Below, in pieces: positions 45,135 to 54,046 of a stretch of DNA of 64,000 nt (within the stretch, counting starts at the first letter, position 1; each line of letters opens with the position of its first letter). This DNA comes from Bog-473 sp963737745 (GTDB taxonomy: Bacteria; Actinomycetota; Acidimicrobiia; Acidimicrobiales; RAAP-2). Both the position numbers and the translations under genes were made by a program. The notes under the pieces were generated by a model. The model ran no database searches and was not told the origin of the DNA. It was given only the letters and a program-made list of their open reading frames with translations. Where the stretch lies: NCBI GenBank assembly GCA_963737745.1, contig CAVTTR010000002.1, forward strand, positions 124,001-188,000, written 5' to 3'.

Positions 45135-46097
45135 ATGACCGAGGCACGACCAGCCCCGCCCCCGCCTGGGAGCGTGAGCGAGCAGGCACAGCAGTACTTG
45201 GCCGCCCCTCGACCGTTCAACCACAGCGCGGAGCCATCCGACCCTGCTGCCTACGACGAGTGGGTCAGCTATGTCGAGGAGATGGACAAGCAAATTGCGG
45301 TTCGCCTCGGTGCCGGCCTCGGAGAGCCGCCTTTACCCGTAGAGGAGTTTGTGCTCGACGGCGTGACGACATACGCCGCGCAACCTCCTGACGCCAACGG
45401 GTCCACGCCGATCTACATCGACCTCCACGGCGGGGCACTCATCATGGGAGGCGGTTCTCTGCTGCGGTTCTCTGCCGCGATAGGTGCGCTCAGCCGAGGA
45501 ATGATCGCCTGGTCCCTCGACTATCGGATGCCGCCATGGCACCCCTACCCAGCCGCCCTCGATGACTGCCTGGCGCTCTACCGCCGGGCCTTGGCGGATC
45601 GATCACCCGAGGACATCTTCGTTGGTGGTGGCTCCGCCGGAGGAAATCTTGCGGCGGCACTGCTCGTACGTGCCCGGGACGAGGGCCTCCCGATGCCGCA
45701 GGCGCTTGTGCTGTTGTCACCAGAGGTCGATCTGACCGAGTCGGGCGACACGTTCACGACGAATCTCGGGATCGACCCGGTGCTCGGACGCCTCATGAAA
45801 GTCAACCTGTTGTACGCCAACGGCCACGACCTCGCCGACCCCTACCTGTCGCCCCTGTTTGCCGACCTCACCGGGTTCCCGCCGACGTTCCTGCAATGCG
45901 GCACTCGAGACGTGTTCTTGTCGAACACGGTGCGCATGCATCGCAAATTGCTAGCGAGCGGGAGTGAGGCCGAGCTCCACATCTGGGAAGCCATGCCCCA
46001 CGGCGGCTTCGGCGGCATGGCTCCTGAGGATACGGAAGTGGCGACGGCCGTCCGGACGTTCCTGGACAAGCATCGTCGGGACCGCCTCGGCACCTGA
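45135..46097 (+). CDS. Alpha/beta hydrolase fold-3 esterase
   Basis: The 320-residue enzyme is an HSL-type esterase with IYIDLHGGALIMGGG as oxyanion loop, the nucleophile Ser in VGGGSAGGNLAAALL, an acid residue in LQCGTRDVFLSN and the His in AMPHGGFGGM. It starts 27 bases after the P450 stop in the same orientation and is probably co-transcribed. A likely task is cleaving an ester or lactone formed during P450-driven oxidation. No secretion signal is present. Confidence 0.85.
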   Translation: MTEARPAPPPPGSVSEQAQQYLAAPRPFNHSAEPSDPAAYDEWVSYVEEMDKQIAVRLGAGLGEPPLPVEEFVLDGVTTYAAQPPDANGSTPIYIDLHGGALIMGGGSLLRFSAAIGALSRGMIAWSLDYRMPPWHPYPAALDDCLALYRRALADRSPEDIFVGGGSAGGNLAAALLVRARDEGLPMPQALVLLSPEVDLTESGDTFTTNLGIDPVLGRLMKVNLLYANGHDLADPYLSPLFADLTGFPPTFLQCGTRDVFLSNTVRMHRKLLASGSEAELHIWEAMPHGGFGGMAPEDTEVATAVRTFLDKHRRDRLGT

Positions 46098-46211
46098 CCG
46101 AGATGTGTCGGTGGAACTGAAAACGAACAACACCTAAGGTTGGTGCAAGACGACGGCCTCGACCGTCCTCGGTGCGCTCATGCACCTAACCGAGCTGTCC
46201 AGGAGGCTTAC

Positions 46212-47045
46212 ATGACCCCAATCCGATGTGGCGCCATGAACCATGTCAATGCCGTCATCGATGATTTTGACCCCGCGGTCGATTACTTGACCAAGGTGTA
46301 CGGCGCGCAGTTTTTGTCTGACATGCCTCGTGAGGAGTGGCATGCCTGCCTCATCACAATTGGCCGCGTCATATTCCAGCTTTTCTCCCCCCACGACAAC
46401 CTGCTCCATGCCCGCTTTGGTCCCCACTACGTCGGCATCGAGTACACGGTCCCTGATGTGGTCGAAGCTCGGAACGCCACGAATGCAAGAGGCATTCGCA
46501 TCGCGCGTGAACTCGGACCGGCGTTCCACATCCATCCTCTCGACGCCTACGGCGTGTCCTTCGAGTTCTACGACCACGACTTCCATGCGGTGCCCTCCCC
46601 GGTCCCGTACGTCGAACCCATCCACCCGATCGAATATTGGCGCGACGACCATCCGCTCGGCATCACCGGGCTGGAGCGCTACCGCGTGGCGGTCTCGGAT
46701 CTTGACGGCGCCAAGAGCTTCCTCACCGACTACGTCGATGGGACCGTCATCTACGAAGTCGAGAGGAAGGCCACACAGGCCCGTGCCGTGGGGCTCGATC
46801 TCGGAGACACCGTGCTCGAGCTCGTGAGCCCCACCGAGGATGGGCCACTCGCACGGTTCGTGGCCCGCAACGGCGATGGGATCCGATCCGTCGTGTTTGG
46901 GACCACAAATGTCGAGCAAGCCCGTTCGCACTTCGCGTCGCATGGGGTGGAGCTCTTGCCCGGTGACGACGAAGACAGCTTCGCCGTGAGCCCGGCCGAC
47001 AACGCCGGACTCCTGTTCGAGTTCACCGAGCACGTTCCCCGGTAG
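46212..47045 (+). CDS. Two-domain VOC-family protein
   Basis: The 277-residue product contains two glyoxalase/bleomycin-resistance modules. The first, NHVNAVIDDFDPAVDYLTKVYG through HPLDAYGVSFEFYDHDF, has candidate ligands His at NHV and Glu in FEFY. The second spans RYRVAVSDLDGAKSFLTDYVDG to DNAGLLFEFTEH. Extradiol dioxygenases and isomerases share this architecture, and the activity is open. ATG 46212 follows a perfect AGGAGG (46201-46206). It lies 115 bases after the esterase gene in the same direction and belongs to the same catabolic block. Confidence 0.8.
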   Translation: MTPIRCGAMNHVNAVIDDFDPAVDYLTKVYGAQFLSDMPREEWHACLITIGRVIFQLFSPHDNLLHARFGPHYVGIEYTVPDVVEARNATNARGIRIARELGPAFHIHPLDAYGVSFEFYDHDFHAVPSPVPYVEPIHPIEYWRDDHPLGITGLERYRVAVSDLDGAKSFLTDYVDGTVIYEVERKATQARAVGLDLGDTVLELVSPTEDGPLARFVARNGDGIRSVVFGTTNVEQARSHFASHGVELLPGDDEDSFAVSPADNAGLLFEFTEHVPR

Positions 47046-47054
47046 GGGTGGCTG

Positions 47055-47885
47055 TTAGTCCCTCGGGACGAGCCGGTGGATGACTCGGCACCGTGCGGCT
47101 GGCTTGCCCGAAGGAAGGATGAGCTCACCTTCAAGGGTGCAGAACCTCTTGGTCACGGCAACCACTCGAGCCACGGCCTGCATGGGCTCGGGGACCACCA
47201 TGGCCGGGCGTACGTAATTGATGTTGAACGATATGGGGACCTGGTCGACGTTCGGCGGTGACATGGCTATGGCCGCATAGCGCATGGCGCGGGTCACCAG
47301 CAGCCCGATTGCCCCCCCATGCAGGGATCCGTAGCCCGAGGACCACCCTGCGTCGAGCTGCGTGGTGTAAATCGCCCCACCCTCGATCAGCTTGAGACCC
47401 CCCTTGAGGTAGAGGTCGATTGGCGCAGGTGCCAAGTCGCTTTCCCACGGGAAGGAGATGTGCTCGACCTGGGGCAGCTCGCTGAGGATCGGTGCCCCGA
47501 AGGTCGCTCCCGACAACTGTGGCCGGCCTGGGACGGTGACGCTGGTGCATTGAGACTGACCGAAAGGTCCTTCGTCATCGAGCAGAATGCCCTGCGAGAT
47601 AGCCATGAGTTCGTTGTAGGCCGAGTTGAAGCTGCGGGCCTCGACCGTCCCGCGAGCCCCCCGAGTGGTCTGGTAGGCGACCTCGATCAGGATTGAGTTG
47701 TCGCTCCAATCGGCAGAGTTGATATTGGCCTGGGCGTTGTTGTTGTCGGCAATCGCCGCCAAACTGCCGAACGGCACGCTGCCATCGGCCTCCGTCTGCT
47801 CGGGCAAGAGACGGAGGGTGGCGTTGGCCTCACCGTCCTGCCATGTCGAAGCTCCGAAACCCAGGTTCACGGCCAGATTGCTCAT
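47055..47885 (-). CDS. Hotdog-fold acyl-CoA thioesterase-like protein (two hotdog domains)
   Basis: The product of about 276 residues has two hotdog-like halves. The first has the NNNAQANINSADWSDNSILIEVAYQTTRGARGTVEARSF strand-helix pattern, the second TTQLDAGWSSGYGSLHGGAIGLLVTRAMRYA, with the G-x-LHGG helix seen in PaaI-type thioesterases, and ISFNINYVRPAMV. It likely hydrolyses an acyl-CoA. ATG 47885 was chosen from the conserved region; the frame is open to 48044. It is convergent with the VOC gene and co-oriented with the dienelactone hydrolase gene upstream. Confidence 0.75.
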   Translation of the reverse strand: MSNLAVNLGFGASTWQDGEANATLRLLPEQTEADGSVPFGSLAAIADNNNAQANINSADWSDNSILIEVAYQTTRGARGTVEARSFNSAYNELMAISQGILLDDEGPFGQSQCTSVTVPGRPQLSGATFGAPILSELPQVEHISFPWESDLAPAPIDLYLKGGLKLIEGGAIYTTQLDAGWSSGYGSLHGGAIGLLVTRAMRYAAIAMSPPNVDQVPISFNINYVRPAMVVPEPMQAVARVVAVTKRFCTLEGELILPSGKPAARCRVIHRLVPRD

Positions 47886-48053
47886 GGACTCTGGGGATGT
47901 GTTCTGTGGCACGTGCTCTCTCGAACGATCGCTTAACAAGCTTGCTGTTTCCTTCCGAATCTGGGTCAGTAATGGACCCGGGAAGTCTTGTTGCCCAGCC
48001 TGCCGAGCGCCAATTGCCGCCTGGACCCTGCCCATGGCGCGCACAGGGCAGAT

Positions 48054-48797
48054 TCAGGTTCCGAATACCGAACCGAAGAACGCTTCGGTTGCCGCCCAGT
48101 GTCGTTCGGCGGCGGGCTCGTCGTAGCTCGGGTTGTCCGGAACGGCGAAACCGTGGTGGGCCTGGTACGTCTCAATGGTGTGACGGACGCCGGCTTCGCT
48201 CAGCGACTTCTCCAGGAGGTCCTTTTGGTCGTCGGAGAAGGATTGGTCCTCAATGGCCCCACCCACATACACGCTGGCCCGGATGCTGGCAGCCTTGCGG
48301 TGAGGGCTGTCCGGGTCGTCGGGATTGGCCAGATTGCCGCCATGAAAGGAAGCGGCCGCACCAACGTTGGCTCCCAGGTTTGCGGCGGCCAGGAGCGAGA
48401 GTCGGCCGCCCATGCAGTAGCCGGTCGTGCCTATGGGACCCGGCCGCTTTTCTGGAAGCGCATCGAGGTACGCAAGGAAGGTATCGGCGTCGCGCGCAGC
48501 CAGGTCCGCGGTGTAGCTCCGCATCATGGCCATGATCCTTTCCATCGACTCCTTCGTCGAGAAAGCGGTACGCCCGTCGATCGGTTCGTAGGGGCCGTTG
48601 CGATAGTAGAAGTCGGGTACTAACACCACGTAGCCCAACTCCGAGAGGCGGTCTCCCATCTGGCGCATGACGTCTCGCATGCCCCCGGCGTCGGGGAACA
48701 TGATCACCGCCGGTAAAGGCCCATCTCCGTCGGGCACGCTGAGAGAAGCCGGGCACATCCCGTCCGCGGATTCGATATGGACCGCCCGTTGCGTCAT
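48054..48797 (-). CDS. Dienelactone hydrolase family protein
   Basis: The 247-residue protein shows the DLH layout: PAVIMFPDAGGMRDVMRQMGDRLSELGYVVLVPDFYYR, the nucleophile Cys in GTTGYCMGGRLSLL, Asp in GGAIEDQSFSDDQ and His in YQAHHGFAVPDNPSYDE. The Cys-Asp-His triad of carboxymethylenebutenolidase is thus complete. It opens dienelactones in aromatic ring cleavage pathways or related lactones. It has no signal peptide. The gene is part of the minus-strand set with the hotdog protein, but 168 bases separate them. Confidence 0.85.
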   Translation of the reverse strand: MTQRAVHIESADGMCPASLSVPDGDGPLPAVIMFPDAGGMRDVMRQMGDRLSELGYVVLVPDFYYRNGPYEPIDGRTAFSTKESMERIMAMMRSYTADLAARDADTFLAYLDALPEKRPGPIGTTGYCMGGRLSLLAAANLGANVGAAASFHGGNLANPDDPDSPHRKAASIRASVYVGGAIEDQSFSDDQKDLLEKSLSEAGVRHTIETYQAHHGFAVPDNPSYDEPAAERHWAATEAFFGSVFGT

Positions 48798-48894
48798 TTC
48801 CGACTTCCTTTCCGGCCTCGGTTTGGCGTGACTCTACCCGCCCCGGTTAGCCGCAGACCCCCTGGGGAGGAGGGTCGAGGGCGTCGACGCGCTG

Positions 48895-49711
48895 TCAACG
48901 GCCGAACCACTGCTCACGGAGCGGGAAGAGGTAGCGATCGGTGACGGTGTTTAGCACCCGACGGGCGTCAGAGAAGTGCTCGCCCATGTACCGAGCCGCT
49001 TCGAGCGACCAGGTGAGAGGGTGCCCCGACTGGCCGGCCGCGTGCACGGCGGATCGATACCAGCGAGCGCCGAGCATGGCCAGCAGGGCCTGACCGTCCT
49101 CGATTTCGGTCGCTCCAGACGCCAGCCCGCTGTAGCGAAGCAGGCGGTCCCGCGACGGTCCCGTCAGAGCGCGGCGCGTGGTCAGGGAATACCCCGAGCA
49201 AGAAGAGGGAGAGATCGCCGAGCCGACGGTACACGCCCGGCCGCTCGGCGGGAGCGACCATTTCGAGCTGTTCGGCCAGCGATACGGGATCCAGTTCGCT
49301 GAAGCGGCGGCGGCGCCATCCCCGTGCTGTCTTCGCCCACGCCACTCCGCTCACGACGCGGGTGTACGAGGCGAGGAGCTCTATCAGGAAGAGGCGGCGG
49401 AAGGGATCATTGAGGAGGGTTCGCAGGACGTCGACATCGAAGAGCGGGATCCGCACCCGCGGCGCCCATCTTTCCTCGACGAAGGTCGCGGTCTGGAGTT
49501 GCGTCCCGGTGCGGTGCACGGCTACCGCGAACACCAGAAAGGGAGAGAGGCCAGTCACCACTGCCTGCCCGAGTTCCCCGAAGACCGCAGCTTCCACCTC
49601 TGGAGAGGCGAGGGCATCGACGACGGACCCATCTTCCGGGCGTTCCTTTTCGAGGAGATCGAGATCTCTTCTCGTCAGGTGTTGGCGGTAGAACAGCTCG
49701 ATTTCGGCCAT
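48895..49711 (-). CDS. Hypothetical protein, one frame change
   Basis: The first frame (48968-49711) starts AEIELFYRQHLTRRDLDLLEKERPEDGSVVDALASPEVEAAVFG, then contains PRVRIPLFDVDVLRTLLNDPFRRLFLIELLASYTRV. Near 49170 it loses sense, and the end ALLAMLGARWYRSAVHAAGQSGHPLTWSLEAARYMGEHFSDARRVLNTVTDRYLF lies in the other frame, stopping at 48895. The joined helical protein of about 270 residues belongs to an uncharacterised actinobacterial group I cannot name. No catalytic residues can be pointed out. It lies 25 bases downstream of the aldo/keto reductase gene and is probably co-transcribed with it. Confidence 0.6.
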
Positions 49712-49736
49712 AGAAAATCAGGCGGGATGACGGGCC

Positions 49737-50708
49737 TTAGCGGTTGAGAGGGGACATGTCGGCGTAACGGTCACCGGCAGGAGCAGGGAGCGCGGCCAGG
49801 CGCGCCAGTTGCTCGTCCGTGAGCTTTACGCCGTCGGCGGCCGCGTTCTCTTCTACCCGTGCCACCCGCTTCGTGCCGGGGATCGGAACGACGTCGTTCC
49901 CCTGGGCGAGCAGCCACGCCAAGGCCACCTGGGCCGGAGTGGCACCCTGCTCGGCCGCCACCGCCTCAACCTCGTGCACGATGCGCAGGTTGGCTTCGAG
50001 GTTCTCGCCCACAAAACGCGGGTTGGTCCGACGGAAGTCATTTTCGTCCAGATCGTCCGCCGAGCGGATCTGCCCGGTCAAGAATCCCCGCCCCAGCGGC
50101 GAGTACGCGACGAACCCAATGCCGAGTTCTCGTACGACTCCAAGGATCTCGACTTCGGGATCGCGGGTCCAAAGGGAGTATTCGGTCTGTAACGCGGTGA
50201 TGGGATGGACCGCGTGCGCACGTCTGATCGTTTCGGGGCCGGCCTCCGATAGCCCGATATGCAGCACCTTCCCTTCGTCGATGAGCTCCTTGACCACGCC
50301 GATCGTCTCCTCAATGGGACGCTCGGGGTCGACCCGATGTTGGTAATAGAGGTCGATACGATCGGTGCCGAGTCGACGGAGGGAACCCTCCACCGCCGTC
50401 CGGATGTTGTCGGGATGGCTGTCCACGTGACGGACTCCTCCCCGGGAGTGAGAGATGAGGCCGAATTTTGTGGCCAGCACCACCTGATCCCGCCGGCCAC
50501 TCAGGGCGCGCCCAACCAGTTCTTCGTTGACGAATGGACCGTACAACTCTGCCGTGTCGATGAAGTTGATTCCGAGCTCGAGTGCCCTGTGTATGGTCCG
50601 GATGGATTCCGAGTCGTCGGCGTCGACCCTGCCGTAGGCAAAGGACATACCCATTGTCCCCAAGCCGAGACGGGACACATCGAGTTCGCCGAGAGACGCG
50701 TGGTGCAT
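49737..50708 (-). CDS. Aldo/keto reductase
   Basis: The 323-residue TIM-barrel oxidoreductase begins LDVSRLGLGTMGMSF, followed by FIDTAELYGPFVNEELVGRAL with catalytic Asp and Tyr, VVLATKFG with Lys, the YYQHRVDP segment with His, and YSPLGRGFLTGQI. It is closest to the AKR13/YajO-type subgroup that reduces aldehydes with NADPH. The C-terminal cofactor motif PIPGTKRVARVEENAAA is present. Substrate unknown. Confidence 0.9.
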   Translation of the reverse strand: MHHASLGELDVSRLGLGTMGMSFAYGRVDADDSESIRTIHRALELGINFIDTAELYGPFVNEELVGRALSGRRDQVVLATKFGLISHSRGGVRHVDSHPDNIRTAVEGSLRRLGTDRIDLYYQHRVDPERPIEETIGVVKELIDEGKVLHIGLSEAGPETIRRAHAVHPITALQTEYSLWTRDPEVEILGVVRELGIGFVAYSPLGRGFLTGQIRSADDLDENDFRRTNPRFVGENLEANLRIVHEVEAVAAEQGATPAQVALAWLLAQGNDVVPIPGTKRVARVEENAAADGVKLTDEQLARLAALPAPAGDRYADMSPLNR

Positions 50709-50887
50709 GGCCGGGGCTCCTTAGCCAGATTTCGGAGGTCGTGTGGGCTCCAGGCTACCGCCCGCCTTTCGTGACCGGGCGGTGTCGTTCGTTCCCACCA
50801 CGAGGGGCAGAATCCCGATTGTCACTCGGCTGACACAGGCTGGAAACACTTGGGCACGAATCTGTGAGCCGAACTGGAGGGTGGCCG

Positions 50888-51806
50888 ATGAAGCTGATTC
50901 GATCGTCGTTTTTCACGATTGTAGGGGTAGGACTCGCGGTAGCACTGGCATTGACGCCGGCCGCGCTGCTGACGGTCGGGGCCGGGAGTGCCGGGGCGAG
51001 CACGGTGTCGATTCCGAACGTGGCCGAAAATGCCGCACTGGCCGCAGCTGTACCGGCGGCCATCAAGTCAGCGGGGACCCTCACGGTGGCCATGGATGCG
51101 ACCTACGCGCCGGACGAGTTCGTGGCCTCCGACGGAACCACGATCGTAGGGCATGGACGCGGACTTGGCCAATGCGATCGGTCAGGTACTCGGACTCAAG
51201 GTTTCCCTCGTCAACGCCACGTTCGCCACCATCATCCCGGCCTTGCAGTCGGGTAAATTCACACTCGGCATGTCCTCTTTTACCGATACCAAGGCGCGGG
51301 AGAAGGTGGTGAATTTCGTCGACTACTTCGTTGCCGGTGAGGGCTACTACGTCGCCGCCACCAGCAAGTATCATCCGAGCGGTCTGGCCGCACTCTGCGG
51401 GCACTCCGTGTCCGTAGAGAGCGGGACCACCGAGCAATCGGACGCGCAGGCGCAGGCGAAAGCCTGCAAGAAGGCAAAGAAGGGTGCGGTGAAGGTCCTC
51501 TCGTTCGAGACGCAGAGTGAGGCCAACCTGGCGGTCTCGTCGGGGCGCGCCAACGTGGGCTTTGCGGACTCGCAGATCGCCCAGTACATCGTGGCGCAGT
51601 CCAATGGCCAGTTCCGATCCTCCGGGAAGGCCTTCGAGACGGCTCCCTATGGCATTGCCGTTCCGAAGGGCACGACCCTGGACACCTCGGTGCAGGGGGC
51701 CTTGAAAGTTCTGATGAGCGACGGCGTCTACCTCAAGATCTTGAAGAAGTGGGGCATCGCCGCCGGCGCAGTCACTTCGGCGCCGATCAATGGCGCGACG
51801 AGCTAA
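50888..51806 (+). CDS. Polar amino acid ABC substrate-binding protein (SBP_bac_3), one frame change
   Basis: ATG 50888, after GGAGGGTGG, starts a signal peptide (FTIVGVGLAVALALTPAALL). The mature protein has GTLTVAMDATYAPDEFVASDGTTIVG, then changes frame near 51150 to MDADLANAIGQVLGLKVSLVNATFATIIPALQSGKFTLGMSSFTDTKAREKVV. These are the two halves of the amino-acid-binding SBP family 3 fold, and the rest continues to ILKKWGIAAGAV. It binds a polar amino acid or opine-like compound outside the membrane. It is followed by the permease and ATPase genes of the same importer. Confidence 0.8.
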
Positions 51807-51826
51807 GGGAACCAAAAGCGTTTCCG

Positions 51827-52809
51827 GTGGCCACTCCATCGGCAGGCTCAGAGTCGCAGTCCACCAGTGACGCCATAAAGGCGGTCCCCGTTCGCCACCC
51901 CCTGCGGTGGGTGATGAGCGTCGTCGTCTTGGTATTGGTGGCGATGCTGGTCAACACGCTCGCGTTCTCGCGCACTCATTCGTGGCGGCCAGATCCAGCC
52001 TCGGTATCAATGGGGCATCATCGGGCACTACTTCGCATCGTCGTCGGTTCTTCGAGGCTTACTGGTCACCATCGAGCTGACCGTCATTGCCATGGCGATA
52101 GGTATCACGCTCGGAATCACGCTTGCGGTCATGCGCCTCTCCGCCAACCCTTTGGTATCGGGATTCAGCTGGCTCTACGTCTGGTTCTTTCGGGGCACGC
52201 CGGTGCTTGTCCAGCTGCTGTTCTGGTACGAGATCAGTTACAACTACCCCCAGTTCAGTCTCGGCGTGCCTTTCGGTCCTTCGTTTGTGCACGTTGACTC
52301 GAACACGTTCGTGACCGCATTTGTCGCCGCCATTTTCGGACTGGGGCTCAACGAGGCGGCCTACATGGCCGAAATCGTGCGGGCGGGCCTGCAATCGGTG
52401 GATCACGGCCAGACCGAGGCGGCCCAATCACTTAGGGATGAGCCGGTTGATGACGATACGGCGCATTGTGTTGCCGCAAGCCATGCGACTCATCGTCCCG
52501 CCCATGGGCAATGAGACCATTTCCATGCTCAAGACCACGTCATTGGCCAGCGTGGTCACGGTGACCGAACTTCTCCTGGCCGTCGAGAACGTCTACGACC
52601 GGACCTACGAAACGGTGCCGCTCCTCATGGTGGCCAGCATCTGGTATCTGATCGTGACGTCGGTGCTCACCGTCGGCCAGTATTACGTCGAACGCCGCTT
52701 CGCTCGGGGGTCGGCCCGAAGTCTCCCGCCCACACCCTGGCAGCGCATTCGTCAGAACGTGTTTCCCGCGCATGTCACTCCGGCGCAGGTGGTGGCTCGT
52801 GGCAGCTGA
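51827..52809 (+). CDS. Polar amino acid ABC permease, two frame changes
   Basis: GTG 51827 opens a cytoplasmic N-terminus and first helix WVMSVVVLVLVAMLVNTLAF. After a frame change near 51985 it continues with GLLVTIELTVIAMAIGITLGITLAVMRLS, FFRGTPVLVQLLFWYEISYN and FGLGLNEAAYMAEIVRAGLQSVDHGQTEAAQSLG, the EAA loop that contacts the ATPase. A second change near 52435 leads to MTIRRIVLPQAMRLIVPPMGNETISMLKTTSL and the last helices. The total of about 327 codons is normal for the HisM/GlnP family. The frames are otherwise clean. Confidence 0.8.
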
Positions 52810-53563
52810 CATGGTGGTGGCCAAGGGTGTGCGAAAGTCGTTCGGGCGCCTCGAGGTCCTCTCGGGCATCGACCTGACGGTCCAATCCGGTCACGTGATG
52901 TGCATCATCGGGCCTTCGGGCTCGGGGAAGAGCACCTTCTTGCGTTGCATCAATCACCTGGAGAAGATCGATGCGGGCCGCCTGTATGTCGACGGAGAGT
53001 TGGTCGGTTACGAGCAGCGTGGCGAGAAGCTCTACGAGTTGTCCGACCGGACGGTCTGTGCGAAGCGGGCGTCAATCGGCATGGTGTTTCAGCGGTTCAA
53101 TCTCTTCCCGCACATGACGGCCCTGGACAACGTGATGGTCGGGCCCATGCGGGTGAAGAAGGAAACGAGCGAGGAGGCTCGTGCCCGAGGATTGAGGTTG
53201 CTCAACCAGGTGGGGCTGGGGGACAAGGTGTCGACCTATCCCAACCAACTCTCCGGAGGCCAACAACAGCGGGTAGCCATTGCACGAGCTCTGGCCATGG
53301 AGCCCAAACTCATGCTGTTCGACGAACCAACCTCTGCCCTCGACCCTGAACTGGTGGGGGACGTGCTCGACGTCATGCGCAATTTGGCCGACGAGGGCAT
53401 GACGATGGTCGTCGTCACGCATGAGATTGGATTCGCACGGGAGGTGGCCGACTCCCTGGTGTTCATGGACGATGGTTCGATCGTCGAGACGGGCGAGCCT
53501 CGAGAGGTACTGGCAAACCCGAGGCACGAAAGGACTCGCGCCTTTCTCTCCAAGGTGCTGTAA
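52799..53563 (+). CDS. Polar amino acid ABC ATPase
   Basis: The 254-residue ATPase has Walker A GPSGSGKST, Q-loop MVFQRFNLFPHMT, signature LSGGQQQRVAIARAL, Walker B LMLFDEPTSALDPE and the switch His in VVVTHE. It is a GlnQ/HisP-type single cassette and powers the importer encoded directly upstream. GTG 52799 overlaps the permease stop. The gene is intact, unlike the two before it. Confidence 0.9.
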   Translation: MAADMVVAKGVRKSFGRLEVLSGIDLTVQSGHVMCIIGPSGSGKSTFLRCINHLEKIDAGRLYVDGELVGYEQRGEKLYELSDRTVCAKRASIGMVFQRFNLFPHMTALDNVMVGPMRVKKETSEEARARGLRLLNQVGLGDKVSTYPNQLSGGQQQRVAIARALAMEPKLMLFDEPTSALDPELVGDVLDVMRNLADEGMTMVVVTHEIGFAREVADSLVFMDDGSIVETGEPREVLANPRHERTRAFLSKVL

Positions 53564-53608
53564 CCAACCTACGTCGCACCCGGCGCCGCAGACTGAACGG
53601 ACGCTGCC

Positions 53609-54046
53609 TCAGTCGGGGCGGATGGCGCGGAGACCCTGTAAGAGGGCTGCCAACTCGTCGTCGGGGAGCGCCGCCAACTCGGACGGCGGGCGGTTCAAAA
53701 TGGCCCGGGCCTGGCTTGCCATCTCCTTGCCTCGGGCGGTGGTCTCGACCATCTTTGCTCGGCGGTCCGTCGGGTGCGGCTTACGTTGCACCAGTCCCTG
53801 GCGTTCGAGGTCATCCACCACAATGGTCATATAGGGACGGTCGATGCCCAGGGTCGTGGCGAGCTCGCCCATGGAGCTGGGCACCTTGTCGATGCGCCGC
53901 AGAGCCTTGATACGGGCAAAGCTCATCCCGAGGGCTTCGCTCACCTCATGGCGTCGTTCGTTGTCCAACACGAGCTCGCGCATGAGGTCCCATGCTTCGT
54001 CGGCTGCATTCGAGGTGCTTGTTCGTCTACTCGCCGGCCGGCTCAT
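53609..54046 (-). CDS. MarR-family transcriptional regulator
   Basis: The 145-residue protein has the MarR winged helix: an N-terminal dimerisation helix AWDLMRELVLDNERRHEVSEALGMSFARIKALRRI, helices SMGELATTLGIDRPYMTIVVDDLERQGLV and the wing RKPHPTDRRAKMVETTARGKEMA. It is probably a repressor of the efflux pump gene directly upstream in the same operon, since its ATG 54046 overlaps the pump stop (ATGA). A palindrome before the pump gene is the likely operator. Confidence 0.85.
   Translation of the reverse strand: MSRPASRRTSTSNAADEAWDLMRELVLDNERRHEVSEALGMSFARIKALRRIDKVPSSMGELATTLGIDRPYMTIVVDDLERQGLVQRKPHPTDRRAKMVETTARGKEMASQARAILNRPPSELAALPDDELAALLQGLRAIRPD

Noticed and set aside
46134..47033. 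299-codon minus-strand frame opposite the VOC gene
   Set aside because: It mirrors the conserved two-domain VOC protein, which has a perfect AGGAGG upstream. The mirror frame carries no recognisable motif.
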